Shown here in pieces: positions 46,601 through 55,177 of a stretch of 64,000 nucleotides of DNA. The notes under the pieces are model-generated. The model was not told where the DNA came from and made no database searches. It saw only the letters and a list, made by a program, of their open reading frames with translations. The position numbers and the translations under genes were made by a program. The DNA is from Arcuatula senhousia (Eukaryota > Mollusca > Bivalvia > Mytilida > Mytilidae). Location of the stretch: assembly GCA_963971305.1 (NCBI GenBank), contig CAXARO010001749.1, forward strand, positions 62,001 through 126,000, in the 5' to 3' direction. Within the stretch, counting starts at the first letter, position 1. The number at the start of each line of letters is the position of its first letter.

Positions 46601-46647
46601 TAAGTAGACAAAGAGGTATACAATCATTGACAGAGGATGAAATATAA
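43618..46647 (+). CDS. Helentron transposase, N-terminal part up to an in-frame stop
   Basis: 1009 codons from the ATG at 43618. The start is a basic, Q/E/K-rich region beginning MPRKKSASQKIKERRLKEQQ; the same start recurs at residue 174 because of an internal duplication (43618-43897 and 44137-44416). Next come about five 27-residue repeats (NKTLIPEEREQQNRQEAKRK) between 44700 and 45050. Cysteine pairs CTCCRR (near 45230) and CSTCMK (near 45367), followed by RRYPFMKLIALPKGQQSGIK, match the zinc-binding DUF6570 region of Helitron proteins. FPHLLPNGKFGW starts the Helitron_like_N domain. The TAA at 46645-46647 lies inside that domain, and the same frame stays open to 50400. The break is therefore one codon, probably a point mutation, though read-through or sequencing error cannot be excluded. 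Confidence 0.88.
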   Translation: MPRKKSASQKIKERRLKEQQDRKEQQKTQAEENVIETEILEKDENSSDSELMTQQSRDNVLQPEITLSQCQVHNTQRETIHLGGEAKKTERNSGVIDFPQVKCWTKRENIGKETITDTLNPHSQKKVSFILNSDTSSRKRKSETLINSQTEKKLKYDSKHRQLQDNKAKETSSMPRKKSASQKIKERRLKEQQDRKEQQKTQAEENVIETEILEKDGNSSDSELMTQQSRDNDLQQEITLSQCQVHNTQRETIHSEGEEKNNKGNSGVQKHTSEILMSTQLEKELKYQESKKKKQQENTFEKPCLSPLQEKKKQESLRIRMYRDRTRRTLSSEDVQNKNKQEAERKRAERERIINTLSPEEKQQQNRQEAKRIKDYREQLNKTLIPEEREQQNRQEAKRKKDYREQLNKTLIPEEREQQNRQEAKRKKDFREQLNKTLIPEEREQQNRQEAKRIKDYREQVNKTLIPEEREQQNRQEAERKKTDRENSRRTISSSELTSILSKEAKNRKQRRSSKSPGTLEGVIEKFKSSIQQYPEYVCTCCRRLLYHRSVSEVGNIKFVNVQADIITQCITGKKSMDNKEWLCSTCMKHIKKDRIPPQANCNDLEVTPQPPELSELTPLERRLISRRYPFMKLIALPKGQQSGIKGSVVNVPVNEDTVCSSLPRTPNEAGFIPLKLKRKIVYKGHVQFQYIRPVKVQAALKWLRENNFHYRNIEECNDWEDRCEAEDQETWASLTNSTIHNDNDVEIMESTEHTSVQVNQADHNSEQSDQFLTETDCTNDTGRKDDSESEDDYTEDPVSRLRGVKFDVCIQPSDPAIDADKIVSIAPGEGKRPINFLMDDNFEELAFPHLLPNGKFGWKHERPVKLSAKKYFQKRILDEDQTFASDVEYLYVAQCITETKQVLDSMNIAMRKSFSGITPDEVLTAGKAKSISAMTGYLFRDQGYRFLQPIRGSPPYWQKVQYKLLSAIKQLGIFTWFFTLSAADLKWNDTIQAISRQRGIQSLTEDEI

Positions 46648-46677
46648 AATCTCTCATGGAATGATAGATGTTCACTA

Positions 46678-49600
46678 TTGAGGTCTAACCCTGTCACAGC
46701 AGCTCGCCATTTCCAATATAGACTTGATTGCTTGTTCAAAGATGTTATACTTTCTAAAGCTAACCCATTAGGAGAAGTACTTCATTACTTTTATCGGATT
46801 GAATTCCAACAAAGGGGATCTCCTCATTGCCATGGAGTTTTGTGGATAAAAGATGCACCACATCCAGAGAAGAGTGACCCAGATTTGATACAGGTATTCA
46901 TCAACAAGTATGTTCAATCCACTCTACCATTAGAAGAAGATGATCCCAATCTCTGCCAACTAGTGAATACTTTGCAGAAGCACACCCATACCTCAACCTG
47001 TGTGAAAACTGGTAAAATGTGCCGTTTCCATTACCCAAAACCAATATCATCACAAACAGTATTTGTAAGACCAATAGATGATGATGATAATGATAACCCT
47101 ATTGAAAGAAATGCACAACGCAAATTAGCCATAACAATGTTGGCTAATGTGAAAGAGTTTCTTCACAATTCAACAGAAAATGAAATGTTGTCAATAGAAG
47201 AAGTATTGACTAAATGTAATTTGACAGAAGAAGAGTACATGAACTTTCTATCCACTTCTGTAAAAAACCCAACAGTGTTTATGAAGAGATCACCCATGGA
47301 TATTTTAGTTAATAACTACAACCCAACAGTTTTAAAATCTTGGCAAGCCAATATGGATATCCAGTATGTGTCAAATGCATATGCCTGTATTCAGTACTTA
47401 GTATCTTATATAACAAAGGAAGAGCGTGAAATGGGATTACTATTGCAAGCTGTCAGTAAGGAAAACTCAAATCAAGGTGTTCGTCAACAGATGAAGAAAT
47501 GTGCACAAGCCTTCACCAATAGTAGAACTATTAGCGCACAGGAGGCAGCTTACCGACTATTAGGTCTTCCACTTAATAAGTCTGATTTTACCACAGTATG
47601 GATACCAACAGGGTTACCACACCAAAGAGTTCGTCTTTTGAAACCTAAAGCAGTTCTTCAGGATATGGATGATGATGATGAGAATATTTTTTCTGTTTCT
47701 TTGGATGAGAAATATGCTCTGCGACCTAAGGAACTAGACAGCTGCTGCCTTGCTTTGTTTGCCTCCTGGTATGCTCCATCATCTTCTGGCAGTAAAGAAC
47801 ACAATGACATTGAAGCAGAAGTACTTGATGATAGTGTTGATCCATCTGATGCAGACACATTAGAAATATCTGAACTTCCAAATGAAATAGTAATTTCAAC
47901 CAAGACTGAAGATATTACCATGAAGAAAAGATCAAAGCAGGCCTTGATTAGATACCATGTCTTTAGCTTAGATCGGGAACCAGAATCATACTACCATTCT
48001 GAACTGTATCTCTTTAAGCCATGGAGAAATGAGGCTAGCCTTTTGTCTGGATGTGAGTCATTTGCTGAAAGTTATAGAATCAATCTTCCACTTCTGCAAG
48101 CCACAAAGCAATTGTTTCAGAAGCATGCTGAATTGATAGATGCTGTACTTACAGACTTTACTGAGAATGGTCCTCAAACAGATACATGGGACATCCTTGA
48201 TCCAGTTACACAACAAGCTCACGCAGAAGAGCATGCAGAAGGAGAACAGCTAGATCCAGAGTATTCTTATTTAGACCCAGGAGAAAATACAGCATCACAA
48301 CAAGACACAATCCCATTACCAAATTTGACAACAGTCAACTTAGAGACAGTTTCCACAATATGGACTAATGAAGAGTATTCATCACATGTCCACTTTTTTG
48401 TGTCTGGAGGTGCAGGTACAGGCAAATCGCACTTGATAAAGGCAATCTACCAGATGATTCAAAGAACAATGAGGATTGAAGGAGATTCACCATCTGCAAT
48501 CAAGACATTACTGTTGGCTCCAACTGGTGCAGCAGCACATAATATAGAAGGAAACACCATTCACTCTGCTCTTCAGATTCAGATTGGACAATCAAAAAAG
48601 TACAATAGCTATGGAAAGTTGTCTGATGAAAAGAGAAACTTACTCCGTAATAAACTGGCCAGTGTACACTTAATCATTATTGATGAAATATCCATGGTAG
48701 GTGCCGATCTTTTGCTTCAGATTCATAGGAGATTTGATGAACTTTTCCAAAGCCCACATGATTTTGGTGGAATATCTGTACTAGCATTTGGAGACATGTA
48801 TCAATTGCCACCTGTTGGTCAAGGGTTTGTTTTTCAACAACCATCAGATGAATATGCTAGGTTGACTGTAAATTTATGGGATAATTTCCAGTTGTTTGAG
48901 CTAAAACAGATTATGAGGCAGAAGGATGATGCAGAATTTGCTCGTTTGCTTAATAGAGTTCGAGAAGCTAAAATCACTGAGGAAGATGTCCAAACGCTAA
49001 AATCAAGATGTGTAAGTGTTAGTAATGATGTTTATCCAAATGACACTTTGCATGTGTATGCATGGAATGAACAGGTTGATGCCCATAACTGTACAATGTT
49101 AAACCAACTCGACACAGAAATTGTTACTGTTCAGGCTATAGACAAGGTTCCAGAAACATTGAAAGATAAGACCATCCCTACCGACCCAAGATACACTGGT
49201 GGTCTTCCTTACACCATTGCCCTTGCCATTGGAGCACGAATAATGCTTATCAGAAATGTAGATGTAAGTGATGGACTCACAAATGGTGCACAGGGAACAA
49301 TTGTTGATTTCAAATTTTCACTACATCAGAAGCCAGTTGCTGTATTGATAAAATTTGATAATAAAAAGGTTGGACAGAATGCAAGAATTCTAAGTAAATA
49401 TGATCTGTCAGGATATGATTCATCTGTTGTCCCAGTTTGTCAAACCGAAACTAAATTTTCATTGTCCAAGTCGAAGCAAAATGTGCATATAATAAGATCC
49501 CAATTTCCACTCAGACTAGCATGGGCAACCACCATCCACAAAATTCAAGGCCAGTCATTGGACAGCATTGTTGTTTCGTTTGATAAAACTTTCCGGGATG

Positions 49601-50400
49601 GTCAAGCCTATGTAGCTTTAAGTAGAGCCAGAAAGCTAGATGGACTGCATTTAACATCCTTTGATGTGTCAAAAATAAGATGTAGTAAACCTGTAGCAAG
49701 GGAAATGAAGAGAATGAAAACAACTATGACTATGTGCAATCCATATGAATTCTTACTAAGAACAGACGTATCTCTGAAGGTTGTAGTGTTAAATGCTAGG
49801 TCAGCAAGGCTTCACTTCCAGGATATTTTAGTAGATCCAGCACTTATTGGTGCAGATATATTGTGTTTGTCTGAAACACATTTTCTGCAAGATGCTCTAG
49901 ACCAATACCAGATCCCAGGATATAAAGTCCACTTTCTCCCATGTAACAAAGACAATCATGGACTTGCCATCTACTCAAAACTTCACTTAGAGACAGAGCT
50001 GATTCAGGAATCTCCCTCTAAAACAGCTGAAAGTATCCATATAACTGTAGAACATCCAAAATTGTATGAAATGGCTTTTCTCTACCGGTCCCCATCTAGC
50101 AGTGTAGCAAAGTTTTTGGATAGCCTTCCTGATATAATGCCCAGTACAGCAGTTAATGGCTTACTTATAGGTGATTTCAACATTGACCCTGATAACATGA
50201 CAGTTCCTTTCAATAGAATGATTGATTTTTTTACAGATAAAGGTTACAAGCAGCTGATTCATAAGCCTACCACAATATATGGGACAATGATTGATTTGGT
50301 TTTCTCCAACTCAAAGGAAATGGAATCTGTGTGTACTTTTGCTAACTATTATTCTGACCACAAAATAGTCTGCTACCTACTAGAAAATTCTGATGATTAA
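46678..50400 (+). CDS. Helentron transposase, Rep-HUH, Pif1-like helicase and endonuclease part
   Basis: In frame with 43618-46647; given from the first codon (TTG, 46678) that could serve as an alternative start, though translation more likely began at 43618. The Rep HUH motif is SPHCHG at about residue 47-52. The two-tyrosine motif YLVSYITK is at about 239-246, so both candidate nicking tyrosines remain. Pif1-type helicase motifs: Walker A SGGAGTGKSH near 576-585, Walker B IIIDEIS near 665, FGDMYQLPPV, and near the end TTIHKIQGQ and YVALSRAR. Residues about 1030-1235 form an exonuclease-endonuclease-phosphatase domain with LSETHF, GDFNID and SDHK. Rep plus helicase plus C-terminal endonuclease is the Helentron arrangement. 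The protein would nick one strand, unwind it and drive rolling-circle-like transposition in the nucleus. All catalytic motifs looked for are present. Confidence 0.92.
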   Translation: MRSNPVTAARHFQYRLDCLFKDVILSKANPLGEVLHYFYRIEFQQRGSPHCHGVLWIKDAPHPEKSDPDLIQVFINKYVQSTLPLEEDDPNLCQLVNTLQKHTHTSTCVKTGKMCRFHYPKPISSQTVFVRPIDDDDNDNPIERNAQRKLAITMLANVKEFLHNSTENEMLSIEEVLTKCNLTEEEYMNFLSTSVKNPTVFMKRSPMDILVNNYNPTVLKSWQANMDIQYVSNAYACIQYLVSYITKEEREMGLLLQAVSKENSNQGVRQQMKKCAQAFTNSRTISAQEAAYRLLGLPLNKSDFTTVWIPTGLPHQRVRLLKPKAVLQDMDDDDENIFSVSLDEKYALRPKELDSCCLALFASWYAPSSSGSKEHNDIEAEVLDDSVDPSDADTLEISELPNEIVISTKTEDITMKKRSKQALIRYHVFSLDREPESYYHSELYLFKPWRNEASLLSGCESFAESYRINLPLLQATKQLFQKHAELIDAVLTDFTENGPQTDTWDILDPVTQQAHAEEHAEGEQLDPEYSYLDPGENTASQQDTIPLPNLTTVNLETVSTIWTNEEYSSHVHFFVSGGAGTGKSHLIKAIYQMIQRTMRIEGDSPSAIKTLLLAPTGAAAHNIEGNTIHSALQIQIGQSKKYNSYGKLSDEKRNLLRNKLASVHLIIIDEISMVGADLLLQIHRRFDELFQSPHDFGGISVLAFGDMYQLPPVGQGFVFQQPSDEYARLTVNLWDNFQLFELKQIMRQKDDAEFARLLNRVREAKITEEDVQTLKSRCVSVSNDVYPNDTLHVYAWNEQVDAHNCTMLNQLDTEIVTVQAIDKVPETLKDKTIPTDPRYTGGLPYTIALAIGARIMLIRNVDVSDGLTNGAQGTIVDFKFSLHQKPVAVLIKFDNKKVGQNARILSKYDLSGYDSSVVPVCQTETKFSLSKSKQNVHIIRSQFPLRLAWATTIHKIQGQSLDSIVVSFDKTFRDGQAYVALSRARKLDGLHLTSFDVSKIRCSKPVAREMKRMKTTMTMCNPYEFLLRTDVSLKVVVLNARSARLHFQDILVDPALIGADILCLSETHFLQDALDQYQIPGYKVHFLPCNKDNHGLAIYSKLHLETELIQESPSKTAESIHITVEHPKLYEMAFLYRSPSSSVAKFLDSLPDIMPSTAVNGLLIGDFNIDPDNMTVPFNRMIDFFTDKGYKQLIHKPTTIYGTMIDLVFSNSKEMESVCTFANYYSDHKIVCYLLENSDD

Positions 50401-50910
50401 AATATACCACTAAGCCAGCTTGACAAAAAACTATTTATAAAGACTACTTGTGAACTATTGATTTCTTCTGTATATGTTTTGTGATTGAAGATAGTATACC
50501 CCAGTATTTCAACAATTTTTTGTATAAACACAGCATAGATAATAGTAATATTTGAGGTAAGTGTACATGACAGAAACTATGTAATCGAGCAGCAATTTCA
50601 AAATCCTCAATGACAAACAGCCAACAGACTTCAATGTGATCAGTTGTTGCTGCTTGGCACTCAGAAGTTGGTTCTAAATCAAAAACACAATCATTTAAAA
50701 CTAATACTAAAATTAAAAAAAAATGTTCCCCCTCTTGTGCATAAAAAAAACCAAATAATAGATACAAAGATTCCAGCCTTTGGACACTTCTTCAAAACTG
50801 AAAAAGTTGCCAATATAAAGAACACAAATAAGTGTATCTGGTATAAAACCAAAAATAAGATGTTCAACTCCTACGATTTAATCTATAAAAAAAGACATAC
50901 ATATCTTTTA
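50401..50910 (+). other. Helentron 3' non-coding region
   Basis: AT-rich sequence between the transposase stop (TAA at 50398-50400) and the 3' terminal repeat. About 50540-50740 on the minus strand resembles, with much divergence, the Penelope-like tail found at 11219 and 55497 (AACAGCCAACAGACTTCAAT, GTGATC, TTGCTGC). Confidence 0.45.
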
Positions 50911-50942
50911 GCGGGGGCATCTGTGGCCCATGGACACATTCT
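50911..50942 (+). terminator. 3' terminal repeat and hairpin of the Helentron
   Basis: GCGGGGGCAT (inverse of 41011-41020), then C and a stem TGTG with CACA around GCCCATGGA, then TTCTT. In Helitrons and Helentrons the 3' hairpin is taken as the end-of-transfer signal. No CTRR follows. Confidence 0.62.
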
Positions 50943-51382
50943 TCCTTTATTTAAAATCATATTTTATTATTCTTATTTTGAATAAAGAAATTGGATAGAA
51001 GTATTTTTTAAGAGTACAAATAGTTTTACCAAACTAACAATAACATTAAACCAAAATGGCGGTCGATATGAAAATGACATTAATATAAACAAACACATGA
51101 AGACACTGGAATTAAGTTTTTATTTGATAAAAGCAGGATAAATTATATTTAGAGATACTAATAATGAACAGGATTCAATAGAAATCACGGAGTTATGATT
51201 CTTGTATTCAATCATGGATGAATCTTGTGTCCAAAGTCTGACAAACATCGATCTTTTGCCGTTGCCGATGTTCATGAAAATGTATGAAAATCTCATATAG
51301 GGATGTATTGTGCGCACCCCTATGTTAGATTCTGGAAATTATTGTAAAAAACTGCGCACTATACACGGCAAAATACGGTAAG

Positions 51383-52064
51383 GTGTTTTCCAAACTTTCA
51401 TAGTAAACAGACACTGGTATGAGCATTGAAAATATACAACAACAAAAAACAAACAAACAAAGGGCAAAACTTGATATCTGTCCAAGTGTTTATCTTGTAA
51501 TTTTTTCATTAATAATATTAAAGAAATAAAAGAATATGTTTGGAAAGGGTCACAAGCGGCCTCAATTTCAAATTCAAAACAGCTACAAAATAATTTTATC
51601 ACTAGAAAACTATTATATTTGTTTAAAATAGATATTCTGTGAGATATTTTCAAAGCTTTCATTTAACATGCAAAATCATCCCAATTACAGGGCCAATTAT
51701 AAGCATTTGTGACCATACTCCTTTCTCATCAATCATTTAATCATTGAAATTGAAATTTTTGCAAAAAAATTGCAAGATGACTAATAAAGATGCTTCAACC
51801 TCTCACTCCATCGTCACATAGACCATAGCTCAAATTATTATCCAAACAGAAAGCCAGACACATGTCTTTTCAAACTCAAATTATTATTACTGCAGAAGCT
51901 TTGTCCCCCTCTTGTTAAGCTCAAATTATTATTCCTACCAACAACCAACAAAATGATGGATGGGGTTATTGTAAAATCCTGACTCCAAAAAGAAATAAAA
52001 GAAAAAAACATATGCATTAATTTGATTTAATAACTTTAGTTAGTTTGATTATTTTTCTTTTCAG
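51383..52064. other. Intron-like sequence, no gene seen
   Basis: AT-rich sequence between the 11-kb element and the exon at 52065. It ends with TTTTTCTTTTCAG, the acceptor of that exon. The minus-strand frame at 51662-51339 overlaps the element edge and shows no motif. Confidence 0.45.
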
Positions 52065-52310
52065 GCCATGAGCAAGCTCGTGAGGATGGAGTGGGAGAAG
52101 TTTGGAAGAGAGTAGCACCTGGATGTAGTATAACTGCACCCAGCAACTTCAAACTGGTGGTGACAAGTCTGAGAGACCTGGGAGCAAAGGCCGTAGAAAA
52201 AGAGGCCCTGGTCACTCATATGGCCCATACCACCAAGACCACTGAAAGAAATTATGAAAAGTCAGGACACACGGAGGGGTGGCACAAGGCCTTGGGCAGA
52301 TAATGAGCAG
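52065..52310 (+). CDS. C-terminal exon of a tyrosine-recombinase-like protein
   Basis: Acceptor TTTTCAG at 52058-52064; open from the second codon position; stop TAA at 52301-52303; donor GTATCA follows at 52311. The protein (about 78 residues) contains ITAPSNFKLVVTSLRDLG, then VTHMAHTTKTTERNYEKSG. The histidine followed nine residues later by tyrosine, with a TT pair between, matches the last active-site block of phage-integrase-type recombinases (as in XerC, G-H-x4-T-T-x2-Y). Related domains occur in many invertebrate proteins, probably derived from Crypton-like or other tyrosine-recombinase elements. Upstream exons with the Arg and His-x-x-Arg boxes were not found, so activity cannot be judged. 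The 11-kb element lies in the intron before it. Confidence 0.5.
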
Positions 52311-52667
52311 GTATCAGATAAGTATCAAAACCTATCATTTATTGATTTTGCTTATTAAAATTCTAAGTCTTCACTTGGTACAAAAACAGCACACCAATGC
52401 TTGCTTTCTGGTAAAGATATAACAGTCTCCTAAAACAAAAAGATTTGCATCTGGATCAGAATGGGAAGTTTGTTACCTGTAAGGTGAAGTTATATATAAG
52501 CTGAAGTTTTCTACATGTTAGATGAAGTTCATATAAGGTGAAGCTTGTTACACTCAACTGTTAAGTTTTGTACTTATAAGGACTTGGGCGCATTTTAAAG
52601 AATGGGAAATTGATTTTTACAAACAATATATTTAATAACTTACCTTTCTTTTTTCTTTTTTTTTCAG

Positions 52668-52800
52668 CAAGAAGAATCAGGAGAGTGGCCCTCATCATCT
52701 GGTGAACTGCCAGACAGTTCCACATGACAGAAGACTTTAGTAGAGTGCTGGTCTTCTTCAGGAGTGTTGTTGAGAAGTGACCATGTGTTTGTAAATAGTT
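52668..52800 (+). other. Possible 3' UTR exon
   Basis: A strong acceptor (long T/C tract plus CAG at 52665-52667) leads into GC-richer sequence open for 19 codons (QEESGEWPSSSGELPDSST) before TGA. It is probably the next exon after 52310 and non-coding there. No AATAAA is seen close downstream. Confidence 0.3.
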
Positions 52801-52925
52801 TTGTATATATTTTATATTGGTTTTTTTTCTGTTCATCTTATTGATAAAAAAAACACAAAACCCCCTTTAAAAAAAATGGTATATTCTGTATGTATTGACA
52901 TATTCATTACAGTAAAACTTGTTAT

Positions 52926-53204
52926 CAGGGTTCCCACGCCATCCTTGAATTCAAGGAAACCTGGAAAAGTCCTTGAATTTCATTTCAATGATGAAAACCT
53001 GGAAAAATCCTTGAATTTAATCAATTATCCTTGAAAAAACCCTGGAATTTTGTAATATGCAGATTTGTTGACCATTTGATAAAAAAGGCCGAAAAATATT
53101 GGATTTTAAAATTTTTTTTTTAATCCTTGAAAATGACCTCAAAACCCTTGAAAAGTCCTTGAAAAACCCTTGAATTTTGTGTCCAAAAAATAGTGGGAAC
53201 CCTG
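52926..53204. mobile_element. hAT-like MITE, CAGGGTTCCCAC ends, 6-bp target duplication
   Basis: CAGGGTTCCCAC at the left and GTGGGAACCCTG at the right are exact inverses, flanked by the direct repeat TGTTAT (52920-52925 and 53205-53210). The inside is built of CCTTGAAAA and CCTGGAAAA motifs. Short elements with these ends are widespread in animals. Same end type and duplication length as the element at 3261-3620. Confidence 0.8.
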
Positions 53205-53456
53205 TGTTATAACAAATTTCATTGCTTTAATTTTTGCCACATTGCTATAATTTCAGAATTTATAAAAGAATGCATTTATAGAGCCACAGTGCTGTAATTT
53301 TCAACAATTGGAGTCTTGACATGTTCACCACAGTGCTATTGCAATTTTTGGGGAGAACATTGCTTAAATGCTTAGCTTAATAGAGATTTCCAATGTTTTC
53401 ATTGTCATGATGGGATGTTGGTAAAGTGAAATATTGTTACATTAAGTCATTGAAAC

Positions 53457-53642
53457 CAGGTGAGCAATTCAGGCTTCTGGGATTCTCTTGTTTCAATAAC
53501 AGATTTGTAAGCTACTTTTAATCCTAGGCTTTCAATATTTGATATGCACCTTCCTTAAGGTAGTTGTATTATTAGATGGGATGTGTTTCTAGGTTTGTCA
53601 CTTATCTAATTCCCGTTTAACCAGCTGACTTAAGACTTTTTT
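53457..53642 (+). repeat. Family A 3' end fragment followed by a family E fragment
   Basis: CCAGGTGAGCAATTC and AGGCTTCTGGGATTCTCTTG at 53457-53491 are an isolated family A end. 53492-53642 matches the second half of family E (TTTGATATGCACC, GGTTTGTCACTTATCTAATT, CCCGTTTAAC). The family E match resumes after the family D element at about 54520-54640, so D is inserted in E. Confidence 0.55.
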
Positions 53643-54478
53643 AGCCAAGTTGCAATGAAGTTGAACTCGTCTATTGTGATGATGATGGCGGGGGGCTTGG
53701 CGTGCAGGCGGGCGGGCGGGCGTCAACAATTGGTTTCCGGACCATAACTCAAAAAGTTGTGAACTGATTTCAATGAAACTTTGGGATATTGTTAAATATC
53801 ATAAGAGGAGGAAACCTAATGATTTTGGGGTAAATCCCTTCAAGGTCAAGGTCACAGTGACAGAAAAAGTTTGAAAATTTCTTGAATTAGTGGTTTCCAG
53901 ACCATAACTCAAAAAGTTTTCAACTGATTTTAATGAAACTTTAGGATATTGTTACATACCATAAGAGGAGGAACCCTATTGATTTTGGGGTAAATCTGTT
54001 CAAGGTCAAGGTCACAGCGACAAAAAAACATTTGAAATTTACTTAAAAAAGCAGTTTCTGGTCAATTACTCAAAAAGTTGTCAACAGATTTTAATGAAAC
54101 TTTGTAATGTTGTTACCAATTATAAGAAGAGAAACCCTAATGATTTTGGGGTAATTTTGTTCAAAGATCAAGGGCAGAGCGGCAGAAAAACATGGTTTCA
54201 GGACAATTACTCTAAAAGTTCTCAATCGATTTTATTAAAGTTTTGGCATAATGTTGCAAACTACATTGTACATGGACAGTTGAATTCACAAAATTTTTCA
54301 TGTGAGATTGGAAGGGGTTACTACTTATGGACAGTTAAATTTGCAAAAAATTTTATGCAAGATTGGAAGAGATTACATGTAATGCCTGTAATAACCAATT
54401 ATGTTAAATCTTAAAATGAAGACAAGGAAAGTTTTGGTTAATAAAATACGGCAACTTGGCTTTTGCACCTATGTGCAT
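53643..54478 (+). mobile_element. Family D element
   Basis: After a T-run, AGCCAAGTTG (53643-53652) starts a worn palindrome. GC-rich GGCGGGGGGCTTGGC and a GGGC repeat follow. The core has three to four units of about 160 bp (CCATAACTCAAAAAGTTGTG, AATGAAACTTTGGGATATTG, GATTTTGGGGTAAATC). The inverse of the start, CAACTTGGCT, comes at 54452-54461, followed two bases later by hairpin TGCAC-CTAT-GTGCA (54464-54477). Non-coding, same plan as families A, B and C. Confidence 0.7.
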
Positions 54479-54880
54479 ATTGATTTTTAAGAATCAAAAA
54501 AGGAACTTTTTACCTACATCTATTTGTAGGCTATTGATATTTGATATGGATCTTTAAGTAGGGGTGTCATATGGTGGGAAGCATTTCCAGGTCTGTCACT
54601 TATCTGCTTCCTGTTTGAAATATTTGCCGCTCTGTGGGGGACTTATCTTGTCAGTAGTTCCAGTAAATTGAACATCAAAACGTGTGGCAAATATATTCAA
54701 ATATACTTCCAAATGATGGTTTAAAATTAGTGCTCTCTATAGATTTGAAGTAGATTTTTATTTTATTTTTCTTGTATTGAAAAAAAGTAGCCCCTCTCTA
54801 GGACAGTCAGAAAATCCTATTGTGTATGAGTTGAGGATAGTGGAAAAACAAAATCAAAAATTAGAATTTCATGTTCATAC
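54479..54880. other. Family E remainder and unassigned sequence
   Basis: 54520-54640 continues family E after the family D insertion (GGCTATTGATATTTGATATG, CCAGGTCTGTCACTTATCTG). The rest shows no gene. Confidence 0.4.
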
Positions 54881-55177
54881 TTGTGTTACCACAAATTAGT
54901 GAAGTCGTTTACTAAGTTTTATCATAAATATCTATACCTAATTGGAAAATTTAACTGTTCACGACGATTTTTGATTGTAAAGGGAATATCCCATCCAGAT
55001 TTCTACGGTAATGTTGTTTATAGAGCAAATAAATTCAAAAACAATCCCTTGGGAATGCAAAATTGGCTTAAAACTTTATTAAATAAAGGTTATGAAATGG
55101 ATATTTTAGTAAAATCTTTGAATTTAGTCTTCTTTGGTAAAAATATTGATAATTTGATACTTACTTTAAAATGTTAA
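54881..55177 (+). pseudogene. C-terminal fragment of a Penelope-like reverse transcriptase
   Basis: 98 codons to a TAA stop. The pattern HKLVKSFTKFYHKYLYLI, GISHPDFYGNVVYRANK, LLNKGYEMDILVKSLNLVFF resembles the C-terminal end of Penelope-like reverse-transcriptase proteins common in bivalves; this is from memory, not a database search. The catalytic reverse-transcriptase motifs lie upstream in a full element and are absent here. The copy is 5'-truncated, as usual for insertions made by target-primed copying. Confidence 0.5.

Larger units (their letters stand above)
41011..50942 (+). mobile_element. Helentron-type rolling-circle transposon (family C autonomous copy)
   Basis: Left end after a T-run: ATGCCCCCGC, then the palindrome centre GACATGTC and GGGGGGCAT. 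Then come about thirteen tandem 168-bp units, a Rep-helicase-endonuclease frame (43618-50400), and the 3' end GCGGGGGCAT at 50911-50920, the exact inverse of the first ten bases. The hairpin TGTG-GCCCATGGA-CACA and a T-rich end follow. Helentrons (Helitron2) are known to differ from canonical Helitrons in having short subterminal inverted repeats, a 3' hairpin and a C-terminal endonuclease, and they lack TC...CTRR ends; this element fits. The ends are supported by the short family C element at 25277-27107, which has the same two ends. Confidence 0.8.
40302..51382. mobile_element. 11-kb element with perfect 30-bp terminal inverted repeats, carrying a nested Helentron
   Basis: 40302-40331 begins CTTACCGTATTTTGCCGTG and is the exact reverse complement of 51353-51382. 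TA flanks the inner CCGTATTTT...AAAATACGG core on both sides, so a TA target duplication is possible but cannot be separated from the repeat. Subtracting the Helentron leaves about 0.7 kb on the left and 0.4 kb on the right without coding capacity, including a second TGCGCACCCC motif near each end. I read it as a short non-autonomous DNA transposon that later received the Helentron. The superfamily is not assigned. Confidence 0.8.

Noticed and set aside
41011..50942. Canonical Helitron ends (TC at 5', CTRR at 3')
   Set aside because: Neither is found at the ends defined by comparison with 25277-27107; the Helentron type fits better.
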